From: Stropharia rugosoannulata
Taxonomy: Eukaryota; Basidiomycota; Agaricomycetes; Agaricales; Strophariaceae
Reading direction: 5' to 3'
NCBI GenBank assembly: GCA_028532985.1
Contig: JANCIK010000012.1
Span: forward strand, 2,604,001-2,668,000
Length of the DNA: 64,000 nt
How positions within the stretch are numbered: the first letter of the stretch is position 1; every line of letters starts with the position of its first letter. The notes below the pieces were generated by a model. It ran no database searches and was not told the DNA's origin. It saw only the letters and a list, made by a program, of their open reading frames with translations. This document shows, piece after piece, positions 11,821 through 23,051 of this stretch. The translations under genes and the position numbers were made by a program.

Positions 11821-11945
11821 GGATGCGAGCATCGTAGGAAGAAAGCGACCACAATATAATATATTGGGTAAAGAAGATGGGAATACAAAGAGAGCTAGCT
11901 ACAGACGCCCCTTTAAGGCGCGCAGCGCACACTGAGCCAGGCTAT

Positions 11946-13263
11946 CTACTGGGCTGGTTTGTCCTCGGTGGCAGTAACGCCAGTAACGTCGAGGCTGCGC
12001 TGCAAGATGACAAGCTGCTCGACGAGGAGCGCGCGGCGCTTGAGGATGAAGTCGACCTTGTGGAGATCACAAATGATCTCTGCTTGTAAATCACCAATGA
12101 GGCGGCGCGTCACCAACTCGGAAGGGTTACCCGTATTAAGGGGCTCCTTAAGGAGGTTAGCGGCGGCATCAAGACAAGCATTGACCTTGTCATTGTCCAA
12201 AACGAGAGAAGTGCCTGAGGGAGAAAGGTTAGAAAAGATTAGTAAGAGAATGGTGCGGTGCACGCACCTTGCATAATAAAAGGAGAGTCGGGGAACGTAG
12301 GAACGCCCTCTGAGCCCAGCCTGGCTTTCTTAGGAGAGGCTTCACCTGCGGCGGCGTCACGGAATGAGCGACGAAGCTCGGTCTGACGATAAGTCATGCC
12401 TCGACCAAGGGGACGAGAGCAGTAACCAGGAGTGTCTCCGCGCTCGCGCTGGTATTTCTATAAGAATCTAAGTGCGCGCAGCGGAGACGGGTCAAACACA
12501 CACCTGTTTAGGAGTATCAGGAGGCGCGGCGCGCTTCTTGTTAGGGCTCGGTTCGGGTGTATGCTGCCTACTGGGAGGACCTCCCTCAGTCGCGGCTTCA
12601 ACTTTATCGTCAAGAGCCATCTTTTTGAGGAGCATGTAAAGTTGCATGTTAGTGATGTCTGGCAAAGAAACCAAGGTTAGCCACACCTTGTCATCGTCAG
12701 AGTCAGGAGATGTAGTACCTCCAGGCGCGGAGGCGGTCTCAAGGTCCGCAGTTGCGGAACGCGTAAGAACGCGAACATTGCGCTGCGCGCACCAAAAAGG
12801 GAGATTAAGTCTAGAAATGGTTAGGGAAGGAAGATGAACATACCGGTCCAGTAGGGGTATGGGTGCGCTGACGAGAAGCGGCAGCCTTGGCCTTGAGGAC
12901 TTGTTCATGCAAGTTGATAAATGCATTGGCGGCAGGGGAGAAGGAGCGAATGTGGTGGTCAGCCTCGAGCGACGTATATATGGCGCGAGTCTCATTAAGG
13001 ATCTCGATAGCTTCATTGTTGTTTATAACGCGAGTGATACCGCCGTGCGCGTCGCGCCAGCGGTTCTGCAATCGTGCCAGACGAAGTCAGTAACATACAA
13101 CAAGGGAATCGCGCGATGCGCGCACCAAATCGACAGCAAGCAGCTCCAGGCTGCCGGTGTAATTCGCAGGAGTGGCAGAGGCCAACCCACGAATGTCCTG
13201 GATCAGTGAGAGTTGATGCTTGACATTGGTGAAGTTAAACAGAGGAGCATGAGTAGTAGCCAT
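11946..13263 (-). CDS. X1, antisense spliced gene of element A
   Basis: Unrecognised protein encoded tail-to-tail with pol. The ATG is at 13263 (MATTHAPLFNFTNVKHQ...). Exon 1 is 13263-13126, followed by a 60 bp GT-AG intron (13125-13066), then exon 2 from 13065 (NRWRDAHGGITRVINNNEA). Further exons carry LPDITNMQLYMLLKKMALDD, a PSPNKKRAAPPDTPKQ basic stretch that may be a nuclear signal, SPKKARLGSEGVPTFPDSPF and a final helical exon with NDKVNACLDAAANLLKEPLN and LVTRRLIGDLQAEIICDLHK. The last exon ends at 11946. The counterpart in B (23172-24485) has the same exon order and intron placement, with conserved protein and diverged introns, which argues for a maintained gene. A TATATAA-like box lies at about 13325 on the minus strand. 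No known domain was recognised. Confidence 0.75.
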
Positions 13264-13389
13264 AGTGGTGGTTGAGAAAGTAGGAATAAAATGCGATGCG
13301 CTCATACAGAAACGGCGAGCGCTTATATAGCATTCATTGGGATGACCAACGCTGCGCGCAGTTGGTGACCGACCGAACAGCAGGCCCAA

Positions 13390-13792
13390 GGAGTTAAGAA
13401 AGGAGGGACTTTACAAAAGGTCCAGATGGGTCATAGCACAGGGCTACACCTGTCCGACATTACATTCACGGAGATTGAGTGGGATGGAAGGGACCTGAAT
13501 ACAAGAGCCCATATAGCAACGAGAAGAAAGGGGAAGATTGTGCGCGCATCGCAGCAAAAGAGTGCGCGCATCAAGGGAGATGCAGGTCTTTCCCCGTTTG
13601 GCAAAATGATGCCTGTTTTGGGATTGATGCCGAAAGTGCATAACAATGTTACCCGACAGTCTTATTTCAAATACAGGGTCATGACACATGTACCAAGGAA
13701 TAGATGCTAGCTATGACTATAGATAGTTATCAATGGAAAGACAGCAAAAGGTCAGTTCGGGAATTAAACATCCTAAGAAGTGATTGTCAGGG
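13390..13792. other. Spacer between X1 and X2 in element A
   Basis: Upstream region of X1 and downstream region of X2. It contains two close TGCGCGCATC motifs (about 13540 and 13562) and one AGCGCAGCGCAC at about 13795. Short ORFs here have no counterpart in element B, so I do not call genes. Confidence 0.5.
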
Positions 13793-14311
13793 TCAGCGCA
13801 GCGCACGAGGAGAAAGACCCACAGGAAAGAATTCTTCCTGGTAAAAGACCTGGGCGGCATAGTGGAGTTGTTGGAAGTGTTCAGAGTGAGGGAGGGTGCC
13901 GTAGCGCTCAGCATCAGTAGTACCACACAAGCGCAGGACGAGCTCGCTATAGTGAAGCTGAGCGCACAAGTGCGATATGCGAGGCGAGTGACAGGTAGCT
14001 TCGGTCAGCGCCAAAGCCCGCTACAAGGACGTCAGAGCCGCGCACGAAAAGGCTGGAGAATGGGGACATGCGCGCACCGCATGGTCTTGAACATGACGCA
14101 TCATGTCTAGGCAGATGGTCATGGGAAGCAGCGGTTCAGTCGCAGCCTCAAGGATAAAATGAAGGGCGCCTATGTAGATGCGGCAGACGCGCTCATGATC
14201 ATCGAGAGGAATATCAGCTAGCGCCCGCTTGGGTAGAGCAGCTAAGCGCAAGAAGGAAGGATCGGACCTTGCGCGTTGAAGGAGATTACTTTCGGTATCG
14301 AAGGAGGGCAT
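13793..14311 (-). CDS. X2, antisense spliced gene of element A
   Basis: Small unrecognised protein of about 150 residues. Exon 1 starts with ATG at 14311 (MPSFDTESNLLQRARSDP) and runs through HERVCRIYIGALHFIL to QDHA. A GT-AG intron beginning gtgcgcgcatg separates exon 2 (RALALTEATCHSP, HLCAQLHYSELVLRLCG, SEHFQQLHYAAQVFYQEEFFPV), with a stop at 13793. The B homologue (24939-25483) has the same structure and strongly similar protein up to FFPV, after which the tails differ. Element B inserted 5 bp upstream of this ATG (14316/14317), moving the presumed promoter to 30287-30352. Confidence 0.72.
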
Positions 14312-14312
14312 G

Positions 14313-14316
14313 ACGA
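14313..14316. repeat. Target-site duplication of element B, left copy (ACGA)
   Basis: ACGA precedes the 5' LTR of B and recurs at 30283-30286 after its 3' LTR. As with element A the next target base is T, giving a shared target pattern nCGnT at both insertions. Confidence 0.85.
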
Positions 14317-15708
14317 TGACAGGCCTGCGTTTATACCAAGGCTGTAAGTGGCCACAGCGAGCGGTTTGGGCTGGAGTGCAGGGGTACAGCGGAGCGGTGA
14401 TTAGCCTGATCAGTCGTCTCAGCGCTCAGCGCGTGCATCACAAATCATCACGCGTGTGCTCAGCGGGCGGTTGTGTGGGGTTCAGCGGACTGTACGGGTC
14501 ATAAGTACACAGTTGGATTACCTGGAATAGCCGTCAGCGGAGCACATAACGGTTACTGTCGTCCCAGCGGAAGGCAGGAGTACAGCTGAGCGGAAAATAT
14601 TAAAGGCGACGAGCAGGACTGTGTGTAGACGGCGTCCCAAAAAGGGCTCAGCGGAACACATCACGAAGGCGAAATTTGCCTAAGTCCACTCGTCAGGTGA
14701 CCGTGGCGCGCGCGCTGGAGCGTGTGATGCCCGAGGGAATGAATAATGCACACAGCACGGACTCCGCTGGGGAACTTTGGCAGCGGTAACCAGGCCTCGA
14801 TGACCAAGAAGGAACCGCCCAGTGGGGTTAAACGGCGTCTCTCGGCGGAGGCTGGCGGCGCAACGGGATCAGGTCGCGCTCAGCGGAGTAGTCATCAAAA
14901 ACGCCCAGCGGAGGCACATGCGCTCAGCGGACCTTTGGTCCGGCGTTGCTAGTATTTACTCTCCACCTAAATTAGTACACAGCGCGCGTCTATATAAACT
15001 TGTAATTGTAACTACGGAAATTAAGCAATTGTCTACCCACTAGATCTGTGTGTTGGGCTCCGTCCCAGACCGTCAGCGGGCTGTGTCTAGCTTTTGTTAG
15101 GGTTTTAACTGTGAAGTGTATTGTGAATTATAGAAGTTTTGGATAGCTTCTGGCCACCGGGTCATTTGGAGAGCTCAGCGGGGAGTCAGTGCAACCGTGT
15201 ACGAAAACTCGCGCTGTAGTGTTTTGAGATTTGAGACTGCACCACCGGGTGAACGAGGTTCTGGATAGCCTCAGCGGAATAGGACTTTGGATAGTCAGCG
15301 GAGCGAGGCACAATTGGGAATACCAGCTTGTGTGAGCATCTGCATCGGTCACCGGACCTCAAACCCACTCAGCGGAATAAGCCCCGCGGAGCCACCATCA
15401 AAACTATACATTACTATCGATACCCTGCGCTCAGCGGAGGTCGCCCAGACATTAATCTGAGACTTCTAGAATTAAACCCCTCCTTAAAAAACGAACTTGC
15501 AGGCACTGTACAGCGGACATCTGGACTGAACTTACGAGACTCTTAAACATCACAGTCGCTCAGCGGAGAGGACCAGGAAAAGCGTAGACATCTATATTCC
15601 GCTTAGCTGAAGAGCGTCGCTCGATCTAGGGGATAGGATCTCGCTCCGCTGGGGTTGTGTGTGTTGTGTTTCTTGTGATTCGAGTCTAGCCCCGCGGCAG
15701 ACCTCTCA
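14317..15708 (+). repeat. 5' LTR of element B
   Basis: 1392 bp, TGACAG...CTCTCA. It matches 28891-30282 apart from one C-to-T change at 14818, which falls in a CAGCGGG motif. TATATAAA at 14991-14998 is the likely promoter box. I count roughly 20 CAGCGG/CCGCTG motifs, about one per 60-70 bp. It is homologous to the LTR of A in its R/U5-like part and around the TATA box. Confidence 0.97.
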
Positions 15709-15710
15709 TC

Positions 15711-15728
15711 TGGAGCCCACCGCGAGGG
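15711..15728 (+). other. Primer-binding site of element B
   Basis: TGGAGCCCACCGCGAGGG, two bases after the LTR end, identical to the site in element A. Confidence 0.75.
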
Positions 15729-15848
15729 GTAGGTTCAGAAATCTCATATAGTGTTTCGGGGACCACGGCTTAGCGCCTATTACAAAACATTTCAAAAATT
15801 TCAAATACAACGGGGACGAGTAACAAGCGAGGCAAATTTCCTGCACCG

Positions 15849-17843
15849 TTGTCGCTAGCAGAACCAGCGGAGGCTAGACCATCATTTGGTATACTACCTC
15901 CGAGCGGGCGATCGACTAGGAGCAAGAAAGACGCCGAGCTTGTGGAACCATTGGTGATTACACCTACTCGAGATAGAAAAGCGAAGAGGAAAGCAAGGGA
16001 AGAGGCGTGGCTACAGATAGAAACGCAGGATCTTGCTCAGCGCGTACCAGGAGCGCTTACAGAGAGTGACTCAGAGCGGGAGGACGGGCCCAGCGGATTC
16101 TGGGGACCGCCTTCTGGAATTGAAACAGACGACCGCTCAGCGGACGGAGACATTACGCTTGAAGCTGCACCATTTGGCTCATCAGATAGCCAAGCTACTC
16201 AAGACACACCTCCTCCGTTTTCGGAAGTATTCGAGACTGCTAAGAGATCCGCTCAGCGGACGACAGATAATAGTGAGAGCGAGGCCGAGCGCGTGGCCAG
16301 AGATATATTTGAAGGGGAATTATCAGACTTTTCCACAAGTAAACACGAACCGCCCCCGGAAATTATCACCATGCCTAAGGAAACATCTATGCCTGTGCGC
16401 GGAGCGCGCGGTGCACCAAGCTTCGACCCCTCCGCTGAGCGTGATGAACTCCCACGCTACTTCGAGGACTTAGAGGACTGGTTCAAGCGCGCTGAGGTGA
16501 CGGAGGATGATGAGAGGAGAGGCTATGTAATCAAATATGTACCCATGCAGACAGCGGAGGAGTGGAAGAATTTACCAGGCTATGACACCAAGAGTTACGC
16601 TGAGCTGAAGAAGATGATCCTCAATGAATATCCTGAGGTGATCAGTATTCAGACGGGGTCCATCGCGCGCCTAAAGAAGCTATGCAAGGAGAACCAGCGC
16701 ATCTCGGAGGAAGACCTCCAGGTGCTGTTGGACTTCAAGCGGGCATTCTTAGCGGAGGCAGCGAAGTTGACCAAGGCGCCTACCTTGCTGGCTAATCATA
16801 CGCTGGTGACCTACTTCACCAACAGTCTCACAGCGGGGTTCAGGGAGAGGTTGTTTAACAAGCTGGATATCGACTACACTACGAGAACGTCGTTTGACAA
16901 GTACCTAAAGGAACGCAATATACCCTTTACGGCGCCAGCGGGGATTCAGGTGGAAGCGCGGACTGAGGACATGTATCCGCTGAAACAGGTGGCGGAAATG
17001 GCAGAGCAGATGGCGCGCACCAAGAATCCTAGCACTTCACTCAGCTTGAGTCGGGACTCAGCGGACGGGCTCATGCCTGTGCCTGCTATCAAGACCGAGT
17101 CAGCGGAGGTGCATACGCTGCGCGGGGAAATTGAGGACTTGAAGGGTTTTGTAGCGTCGTTTAAAGATACGTTGTCGCTGGTAGAAAAGACGGTGTCGAA
17201 GTCAAAGGAGACCAATAAGAAGGAGTTGGAAGATATTCTGCGCAATGTAATGTCGTCGCGGGCAGCGCCTGTCGCTGCGCCAGTCCAGCCAGCGGTACCT
17301 ATGATGCCAATGGGAGGACCAGGTTTCAGCGGAGCGCCGCCGCGTCCGTTTCAATACCAACAGCGACCTGAACCGAGGTGCTTCTATTGTAAACAGACGG
17401 GACACATCGTAGCGGAGTGTATTGTGAGGCAACAGGATCTGTCCGCTGGGAAGATAATCATCACGGAAGCTGGAAGGCTCCAGCTGCCAGATGGATCGTC
17501 ATTACCTTGGGACCCTTCGCGCGCTATCAAAGAACGTGTAGACGAGTGGCATAAGAAGAATGGGCCGCCAGCGCAGCAGACCTACATGGCGCCGGTACAC
17601 CCAGCGTACATGGGGACTCCGCCGAGCATGGTGTATGCCCAGGTCTACCAACCAGCCAGCTCTCTCGATGAGACTTATGAGGAGCAAATTCGAACACTAC
17701 AACAGGAGCTGGACAGTCGGAAGGCGTTCTTAAAGGAGCGCTCAGCGGTCAAGACGCCAGAGGAGGTGATAGAGGAACAGCGGCAGCTGATCGCGACCAT
17801 GAAAGCGGAGCGGGATGCAGCGCTGAGCCAGGGTTTCGATTGA
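15849..17843 (+). CDS. gag: Gag polyprotein of element B
   Basis: Structural protein colinear with Gag of A. It has the same charged N-terminal region with SKKDAELVEPLVITPTRDRK, the same capsid-like region (YFTNSLTAGFRERLF) and a CCHC knuckle CFYCKQTGHIVAEC. It ends at TGA 17841-17843, 5 nt before the ATG of the next cistron. No ATG occurs in frame upstream of 16371; the listed start at 15849 is a TTG and only marks the open frame, which continues upstream to about 15778. The segment between about 15778 and 16371 is conserved with A at the protein level, so translation must start before the first ATG or the mRNA is spliced. Many codons are chosen so that CAGCGGA motifs occur, for example in SAQRT. 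Confidence 0.87.
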   Translation: MSLAEPAEARPSFGILPPSGRSTRSKKDAELVEPLVITPTRDRKAKRKAREEAWLQIETQDLAQRVPGALTESDSEREDGPSGFWGPPSGIETDDRSADGDITLEAAPFGSSDSQATQDTPPPFSEVFETAKRSAQRTTDNSESEAERVARDIFEGELSDFSTSKHEPPPEIITMPKETSMPVRGARGAPSFDPSAERDELPRYFEDLEDWFKRAEVTEDDERRGYVIKYVPMQTAEEWKNLPGYDTKSYAELKKMILNEYPEVISIQTGSIARLKKLCKENQRISEEDLQVLLDFKRAFLAEAAKLTKAPTLLANHTLVTYFTNSLTAGFRERLFNKLDIDYTTRTSFDKYLKERNIPFTAPAGIQVEARTEDMYPLKQVAEMAEQMARTKNPSTSLSLSRDSADGLMPVPAIKTESAEVHTLRGEIEDLKGFVASFKDTLSLVEKTVSKSKETNKKELEDILRNVMSSRAAPVAAPVQPAVPMMPMGGPGFSGAPPRPFQYQQRPEPRCFYCKQTGHIVAECIVRQQDLSAGKIIITEAGRLQLPDGSSLPWDPSRAIKERVDEWHKKNGPPAQQTYMAPVHPAYMGTPPSMVYAQVYQPASSLDETYEEQIRTLQQELDSRKAFLKERSAVKTPEEVIEEQRQLIATMKAERDAALSQGFD

Positions 17844-17848
17844 GTCTG

Positions 17849-19116
17849 ATGAAGGGAAGCGCGGGCAGAGTTCAGCGTAGCGGCTCTGATAAACCCAAGA
17901 ACCCGGAAGGCGTAAATAAGAAGCTACCAGTAAGAAGTACACCAAGGACAACTATCGAGGAGGTCGACAGCAGAGATGAGGAAGAGTTCATAGAGGAGAT
18001 CAGTAGACAGGCGCCCAGCGGAGTGGAGAAAAAGAAAGTAAGCTTTGCAGCGCCAGCGCAGAAAGTTGGGGAGAATAAAAAGCCAGCGCAGGTGCCGTAT
18101 GTAATGGTTCCTCCGCTGCGCGTACCAGAAAAGAGTCGGCCGCCTGTAAGAGAGGCGCCGATGCCAGTGATAGAGAAGAGGAAGCCAGCGTATAAGTTGC
18201 GCGCGGCCATTGAGGATGAAGCGCAAGCGGACGAAGTCCTTAAGCGTTTAGAGAGCCAGAAAATAGAGATCACTCAAGGACAATTATTGGGGATCTCTAC
18301 AGCGGGGTTTAGGAGGAAGTTTGTCGAGCGTATCATACCGCGCAAGGTTCCGCTGGATGTAAATACCATGCGGGTTTTGCAGCTGGATTATGAGGCAGAA
18401 GAGTGGGAGATGGACGAGGCCATCGCCCAGCTGAAGCAGGAGAATGAAGAAGAAGAGTTCATGCGAATGGACGAGCTCCCAGCGGCAACATTCCTCACTT
18501 GCGCGGAGGAGCGCGGTGGCTTACAACCCGGCACAATAATCATGGAGGATCCTTATGAGCAATACATCTCGACGCTACAACCCGGCGAAAAGCCAAAGGG
18601 ATTAATTGTGGCACGAGAATCGCACCATCTCAAGGCGGTATTTCCGCTGATCAATGGGAAAGGCCGTGCAGAGACTCTGCTCGACAGCGGATCGCAAATA
18701 GTGTCCATGGCGCAAGATACCGCGGAGCGACTAGGCTTAAGCTGGGATCCTGACTTTACCATTAGGATGCAGAGCGCTAACAAACAAGTCGAGTCGACTA
18801 AGGGCTTAGCGCGGAATGTACCTTTTGTGTTCAGCGGACTGACAGTGTACCTACAAGTGCACGTTATCAGCGCGGCCGCCTATGAGGTTCTGTTGGGAAG
18901 CCGTTCGAGATTCTCACTGAAAGCAATGTGAAGACGCGCGGGGATGGCACAGTGGAACTTACGCTGACGGACCCAAACACTCAGCGGAAGCTAGTGGTAC
19001 CTACGTATAATCGGGGGTGCGGGCCGAAGATACTTCAGCGGGAGCCAGATGTGCAGGACTCCAGCGCAGCGGAGGAGCCGCACGCCGACCAGGATTTTCA
19101 GTCCTCGATGATTTGA
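17849..19116 (+). pseudogene. Protease ORF (ORF2) of element B, one frameshift
   Basis: Starts at the ATG 5 nt after the gag TGA. It is in frame from 17849 to 18931 and contains the aspartic protease site TLLDSGSQIVSMAQ (Asp codon about 18683). Relative to A one base is missing near 18899-18901 (a GG run), so the last 60 codons continue in another frame (18928-19116). The final stop TGA overlaps the ORF3 ATG as TGATG (19114-19118). The protease core lies upstream of the frameshift, so a truncated protease could still be produced. Confidence 0.82.
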
Positions 19117-22100
19117 TGCGTCAAGGAGAGGTCGCGTTAATGTTCGAGCGGGATGATAGGACTGGAAAGATAGAGATAGCGGGGTATGCGTTGCCAAAGA
19201 AGGGAGGGAGATTTGGCTCCGCTGAGCTGAGAGATGTGTACATGGCTCAAGCTGTGCACGAGGCTAAGATGGAGGATAAAGAGAAAGCATCAATTTATAA
19301 GTACTTTCAGCAAAAAGAATGGCGAGAAAAAGAGACGGTGAAAGGAGAGCCTAGGGGGCAATTCCGCTCAGCGGACCCCGAGCAAGGCCAGTCAGCGCGG
19401 AAAGGAGTAACTAGAGAGCGGTTAACTGGTAAGAATGCCACTACCGTAACCGCCTTTGCAGGAAAGAAATATAAACCAGTCGCTGACAAGGTCAGGCCCG
19501 TTTATCAAGAGCTGCCAGAGAAATTCAGAATAGTGAGAGAGATAAAGGGAGATCCGCTGAAGGAAATGCCTCCGCTGACGGTACACCCACCAGAGTTCGT
19601 ACCCACGGGAAGGTACACAGCAGAGCGGAAGGAGGAAATAGATAAAGCGCACGGAGGAGATTTCCTGTGGCCAGAAGAGCGCAAGCTAGTACATCAGGTG
19701 TTCATGCAGCAGAATGAGGCGTTCGCGTGGGATGACACGGAAAAGGGGAGGTTTAGAACAGACTTCTTCCCGCCGGTAGATATTCCAACGGTAGAACATA
19801 CGCCGTGGGTACTGAAAAATATACCCATTCCGCCAGGCATGTACGAGCGGGTGTGCGAGTTCATCGCTACTAAGATCCGCGCTGGGACTTATGAACCATC
19901 CAGTTCATCATACCGGTCGCGCTGGTTCACAGTAACAAAGAAAGACGGGGTGTCCTTTAGAATAGTACATAGCTTAGAGCCGCTGAACGCTGTTACCATC
20001 GCGCACTCAGGATTGCCACCGGCAGCGGAGAGTTTGGCAGAACACTTCGCGGGGCGTGCGTGTGGCGGAATACTGGATTTGTATGTAGGCTACGACGAGC
20101 GGCTCTTAGCGGAGTCGTCTCGGGACTTAACAACATTCCAGACACCGTTTGGTGCGCTCCGCTTAGTGACCTTGCCAATGGGCTGGACCAATTCTGTACC
20201 CATCTTTCATGAAGATGTAACTTATATTCTCCGCGATGAAATACCAGACGTCACGGAGCCGTACATTGACGATGTGCCTATCCGCGGACCAAAGACACGG
20301 TACGAATTAGAGGATGGAGGGTACGAGACGATTCCGGAGAACAGCGGAATCAGGCGTTTCGTGTGGGAACACATGCAGAATGTGAATAGGATAGTTCAGC
20401 GGATGAAGTACTCAGGAGGGACTTTCAGCGGAAAGAAATCCATATTGTGTGCAGCGGAGATTGTAGTGGTGGGACACTTATGTACCTACGAAGGTCGAAA
20501 GCCAGCGCCAGATAAAGTGCACGCCATCCTCAACTGGGGACCGTGTAAGAATGTCAGCGATGTGCGCGCCTTCATGGGTACAATGGGACTCCTGCGTATT
20601 TACATCTCAGACTACGCTAAGCGAGCGGAGCACATACAGAGATTGTTGCGTGGGAAAGAACCCTTCGAGTGGGGGCCAGCGCAGCAAGCCAGTATGGATG
20701 CGCTGAAGGATGGAGCGCGGAACGCACACTGTGTTAAGCCGCTGGACTATACACTGCCAGGACCAATCACGTTGGCAGTAGATACGTCTTGGCGCGCTGT
20801 AGGATTTTATATCTACCAGCAAGATCCGCTGAACGCGAAGAAGCGTGTGTACGCCCGCTTTGGGTCAATTCTGTTAACTGAGAGGGAACAGCGGTTCTCA
20901 CAACCAAAGAGAGAGCTATATGGGCTATTGCGAGCGCTGCAGGCGTGCTATTACTGGCTCATCGGAGCGCGGAAGTTGGTAGTGGAGACGGATGCCAAAT
21001 ATCTCAAAGGGATGTTGGATAATCCGGGCATGGGACCTAACGCTACCATTAACCGCTGGATAGACAAGATCCTTATGTACCACTTTCAGCTGAAGCATGT
21101 AGCAGGCAAAACGTTTGGCGCGGACGGCCTGTCGCGACGAGAAGGACAACCAGGAGATGAAGAGTATGAGCACTCGGCGGAGGATGATGACCAAGAAGTA
21201 GGTCCGCTGGAGTACGAGAAAGTGTATGAAGAGGATCCCGACCCGCTGAGTTTAGAAGAGTTCAAGGACCAGATTGACGACCGCGGAGGATATCTACAAG
21301 CTGGATTCCTCAACGAGTTGTTTGATGGTCCCGCTGAGCCAGCTAGAACGGAGGCACATTCGGTTGACTGTTTCCAGTTAGAACTGGAGCGGGCGAGAAA
21401 AGAGACGAGAGAAGAACAGCGGACAGTGCGTAACTTCCTACAGACAGAGGAGGTGTCGCCCGCTCAGCGGGCGTACTTAGAGAAATTTGTTCTGGCACAT
21501 GTAATTCCAGAATCAAAGATAGATGAGTTGGAAGACGAAGAGTACGATGAGCGGAACCGAACGTCAGCGGGGAAGGACATGGATGATAAGCTGCCAATGA
21601 TAAGGTATTGGCTGCAAAATCCCAGTACAAGACCCAAGGATATGAGCGAGCGGGAGTATCAGAATTTCATCCGTAACGCACGAAACTTCTTCTTAGACAA
21701 GGATGGGCGGATGTACCGGCGCTCAGTGGACGAGGCACATAAACTAGTAGTTGATCCCGCTCAGCGGACGCGTATGTTGCGTGCCGCGCATGATAGTCTG
21801 GGGCACAGAGGCGCATACGCCACGCGCAAACTGCTGATGGAGCGCTTCTGGTGGCCAGAGCTGGAGCGGGACGTCTACTGGTATGTCAAGACATGCCATG
21901 TGTGTCAGCTGAGGCAAAAGACGATCATCCAGATTCCGCGGACGGAGACACATACGCCTTCCATCTTCCAGCAGCTACACGCGGACACTATGCACATGTC
22001 GCCTGCCTCAAATGGGTATAACTACATAGTGCACGGACGGTGTGCGCTGAGCTCATGGGTGGAAGGTCGTCCGCTGAAGAAAGAGAATGCAAGGGCGATA

Positions 22101-23051
22101 GCGCAGTGGATGTTTGAGGATATTATCTGCCGCTGGGGATGTCTTAGAGAGATAATCACAGATAACGGTGGACCGTTCCACGCAGCGCTCAAGTACTTAG
22201 AAAAGAAGTATGGTATTACAGGGATTACCATCTCAGCGTACAACTCTCAGGCGAACGGAAAGATAGAGCGGCCCCATTGGGACATCAGACAAATGTTGTG
22301 GAAAGCGTGTGGAGGTACCGAGGGCGCACATAAGCGCTGGAGCAAGTTCTTCTACCATGTGCTGTGGGCGGACCGCGTTACAGTGCGCCGCGGATTTGGG
22401 TGTTCACCCTTCTTCATGGTCACTGGCGCGCACCCGATACTACCGCTGGACATCGCTGAAGCGACGTGGCTGGTCAAGTTACCAGATCGGGTACTTACCA
22501 CAGAGGAGTTAGTAGGGTATCGTGCGCGTGCGCTGGCCAAACATAGGGACACAGTGGAGGAGATGCGTCAGCGGGTGTCAAAGATAAAGCGGGATGCTAT
22601 CAGAGAGTTCGAGCGGAAACACTCCGCTAAGATCAGAGACTATGCGTTCAAACCTGGCGATGTCGTACTGATGCGTAACTCTGGCATTGAGTCCAGCTTA
22701 AATCGCAAAATGTTGGCGCGCTGGAATGGACCATACATCGTCATCGCGCGGAAGGAAGGAGGCGCTTATCTAGTCGCTGAGCTGGATGGGTCGGTGCTGA
22801 AAGACAAAGTCGCAGCATTCCGTTTAATACCCTACTTTGCCAGGCGTCAGCTGAAGCTGCCAGCGGACTTAGACGATATCATTGATCAAACGCGCGAGAA
22901 CCTCAACAAGATGATGTCAGCGCCAGACTACGAGCCGGCCATACCTAAAGACTATATCTTTGATGAACCAGGAGTGGTTTCAGGCAGCGGCCAAGTCTCA
23001 GCGGACGAAGAAGATGATGATGAGGATGGGTGGGCGGAGCCCGATGCTTAG
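19116..23051 (+). CDS. pol: RT-RNaseH-integrase (ORF3) of element B, intact
   Basis: Polyprotein of about 1311 residues starting at the ATG of the TGATG overlap (MRQGEVALMFERDD). Domains in order: a linker; reverse transcriptase with FRIVHSLEPLN, TTFQTPFGALRLVTLPMGW and catalytic YIDD (20262-20273); RNase H with AVDTSW (about 20776), KRELYGLL and VETDA; integrase HHCC finger HDSLGH ... CHVC (about 21790-21905); the DDE core Asp in LHADTM, Asp in ITDNGGPF and Glu in ANGKIERPH; and a GPY/F-like module GPYIVIARKEGGAYLV. It ends in an acidic tail. All catalytic residues expected are visible, so this ORF could be active and could in principle supply A-type copies in trans. Confidence 0.93.
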   Translation: MRQGEVALMFERDDRTGKIEIAGYALPKKGGRFGSAELRDVYMAQAVHEAKMEDKEKASIYKYFQQKEWREKETVKGEPRGQFRSADPEQGQSARKGVTRERLTGKNATTVTAFAGKKYKPVADKVRPVYQELPEKFRIVREIKGDPLKEMPPLTVHPPEFVPTGRYTAERKEEIDKAHGGDFLWPEERKLVHQVFMQQNEAFAWDDTEKGRFRTDFFPPVDIPTVEHTPWVLKNIPIPPGMYERVCEFIATKIRAGTYEPSSSSYRSRWFTVTKKDGVSFRIVHSLEPLNAVTIAHSGLPPAAESLAEHFAGRACGGILDLYVGYDERLLAESSRDLTTFQTPFGALRLVTLPMGWTNSVPIFHEDVTYILRDEIPDVTEPYIDDVPIRGPKTRYELEDGGYETIPENSGIRRFVWEHMQNVNRIVQRMKYSGGTFSGKKSILCAAEIVVVGHLCTYEGRKPAPDKVHAILNWGPCKNVSDVRAFMGTMGLLRIYISDYAKRAEHIQRLLRGKEPFEWGPAQQASMDALKDGARNAHCVKPLDYTLPGPITLAVDTSWRAVGFYIYQQDPLNAKKRVYARFGSILLTEREQRFSQPKRELYGLLRALQACYYWLIGARKLVVETDAKYLKGMLDNPGMGPNATINRWIDKILMYHFQLKHVAGKTFGADGLSRREGQPGDEEYEHSAEDDDQEVGPLEYEKVYEEDPDPLSLEEFKDQIDDRGGYLQAGFLNELFDGPAEPARTEAHSVDCFQLELERARKETREEQRTVRNFLQTEEVSPAQRAYLEKFVLAHVIPESKIDELEDEEYDERNRTSAGKDMDDKLPMIRYWLQNPSTRPKDMSEREYQNFIRNARNFFLDKDGRMYRRSVDEAHKLVVDPAQRTRMLRAAHDSLGHRGAYATRKLLMERFWWPELERDVYWYVKTCHVCQLRQKTIIQIPRTETHTPSIFQQLHADTMHMSPASNGYNYIVHGRCALSSWVEGRPLKKENARAIAQWMFEDIICRWGCLREIITDNGGPFHAALKYLEKKYGITGITISAYNSQANGKIERPHWDIRQMLWKACGGTEGAHKRWSKFFYHVLWADRVTVRRGFGCSPFFMVTGAHPILPLDIAEATWLVKLPDRVLTTEELVGYRARALAKHRDTVEEMRQRVSKIKRDAIREFERKHSAKIRDYAFKPGDVVLMRNSGIESSLNRKMLARWNGPYIVIARKEGGAYLVAELDGSVLKDKVAAFRLIPYFARRQLKLPADLDDIIDQTRENLNKMMSAPDYEPAIPKDYIFDEPGVVSGSGQVSADEEDDDEDGWAEPDA

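Noticed and set aside
14746..15546. Small ORFs inside the LTRs of element B (repeated at 29320-30120), and similar ones in the LTRs of A
   Set aside because: They are present because the LTR is duplicated; they overlap promoter and R/U5 sequence and are not conserved between A and B.
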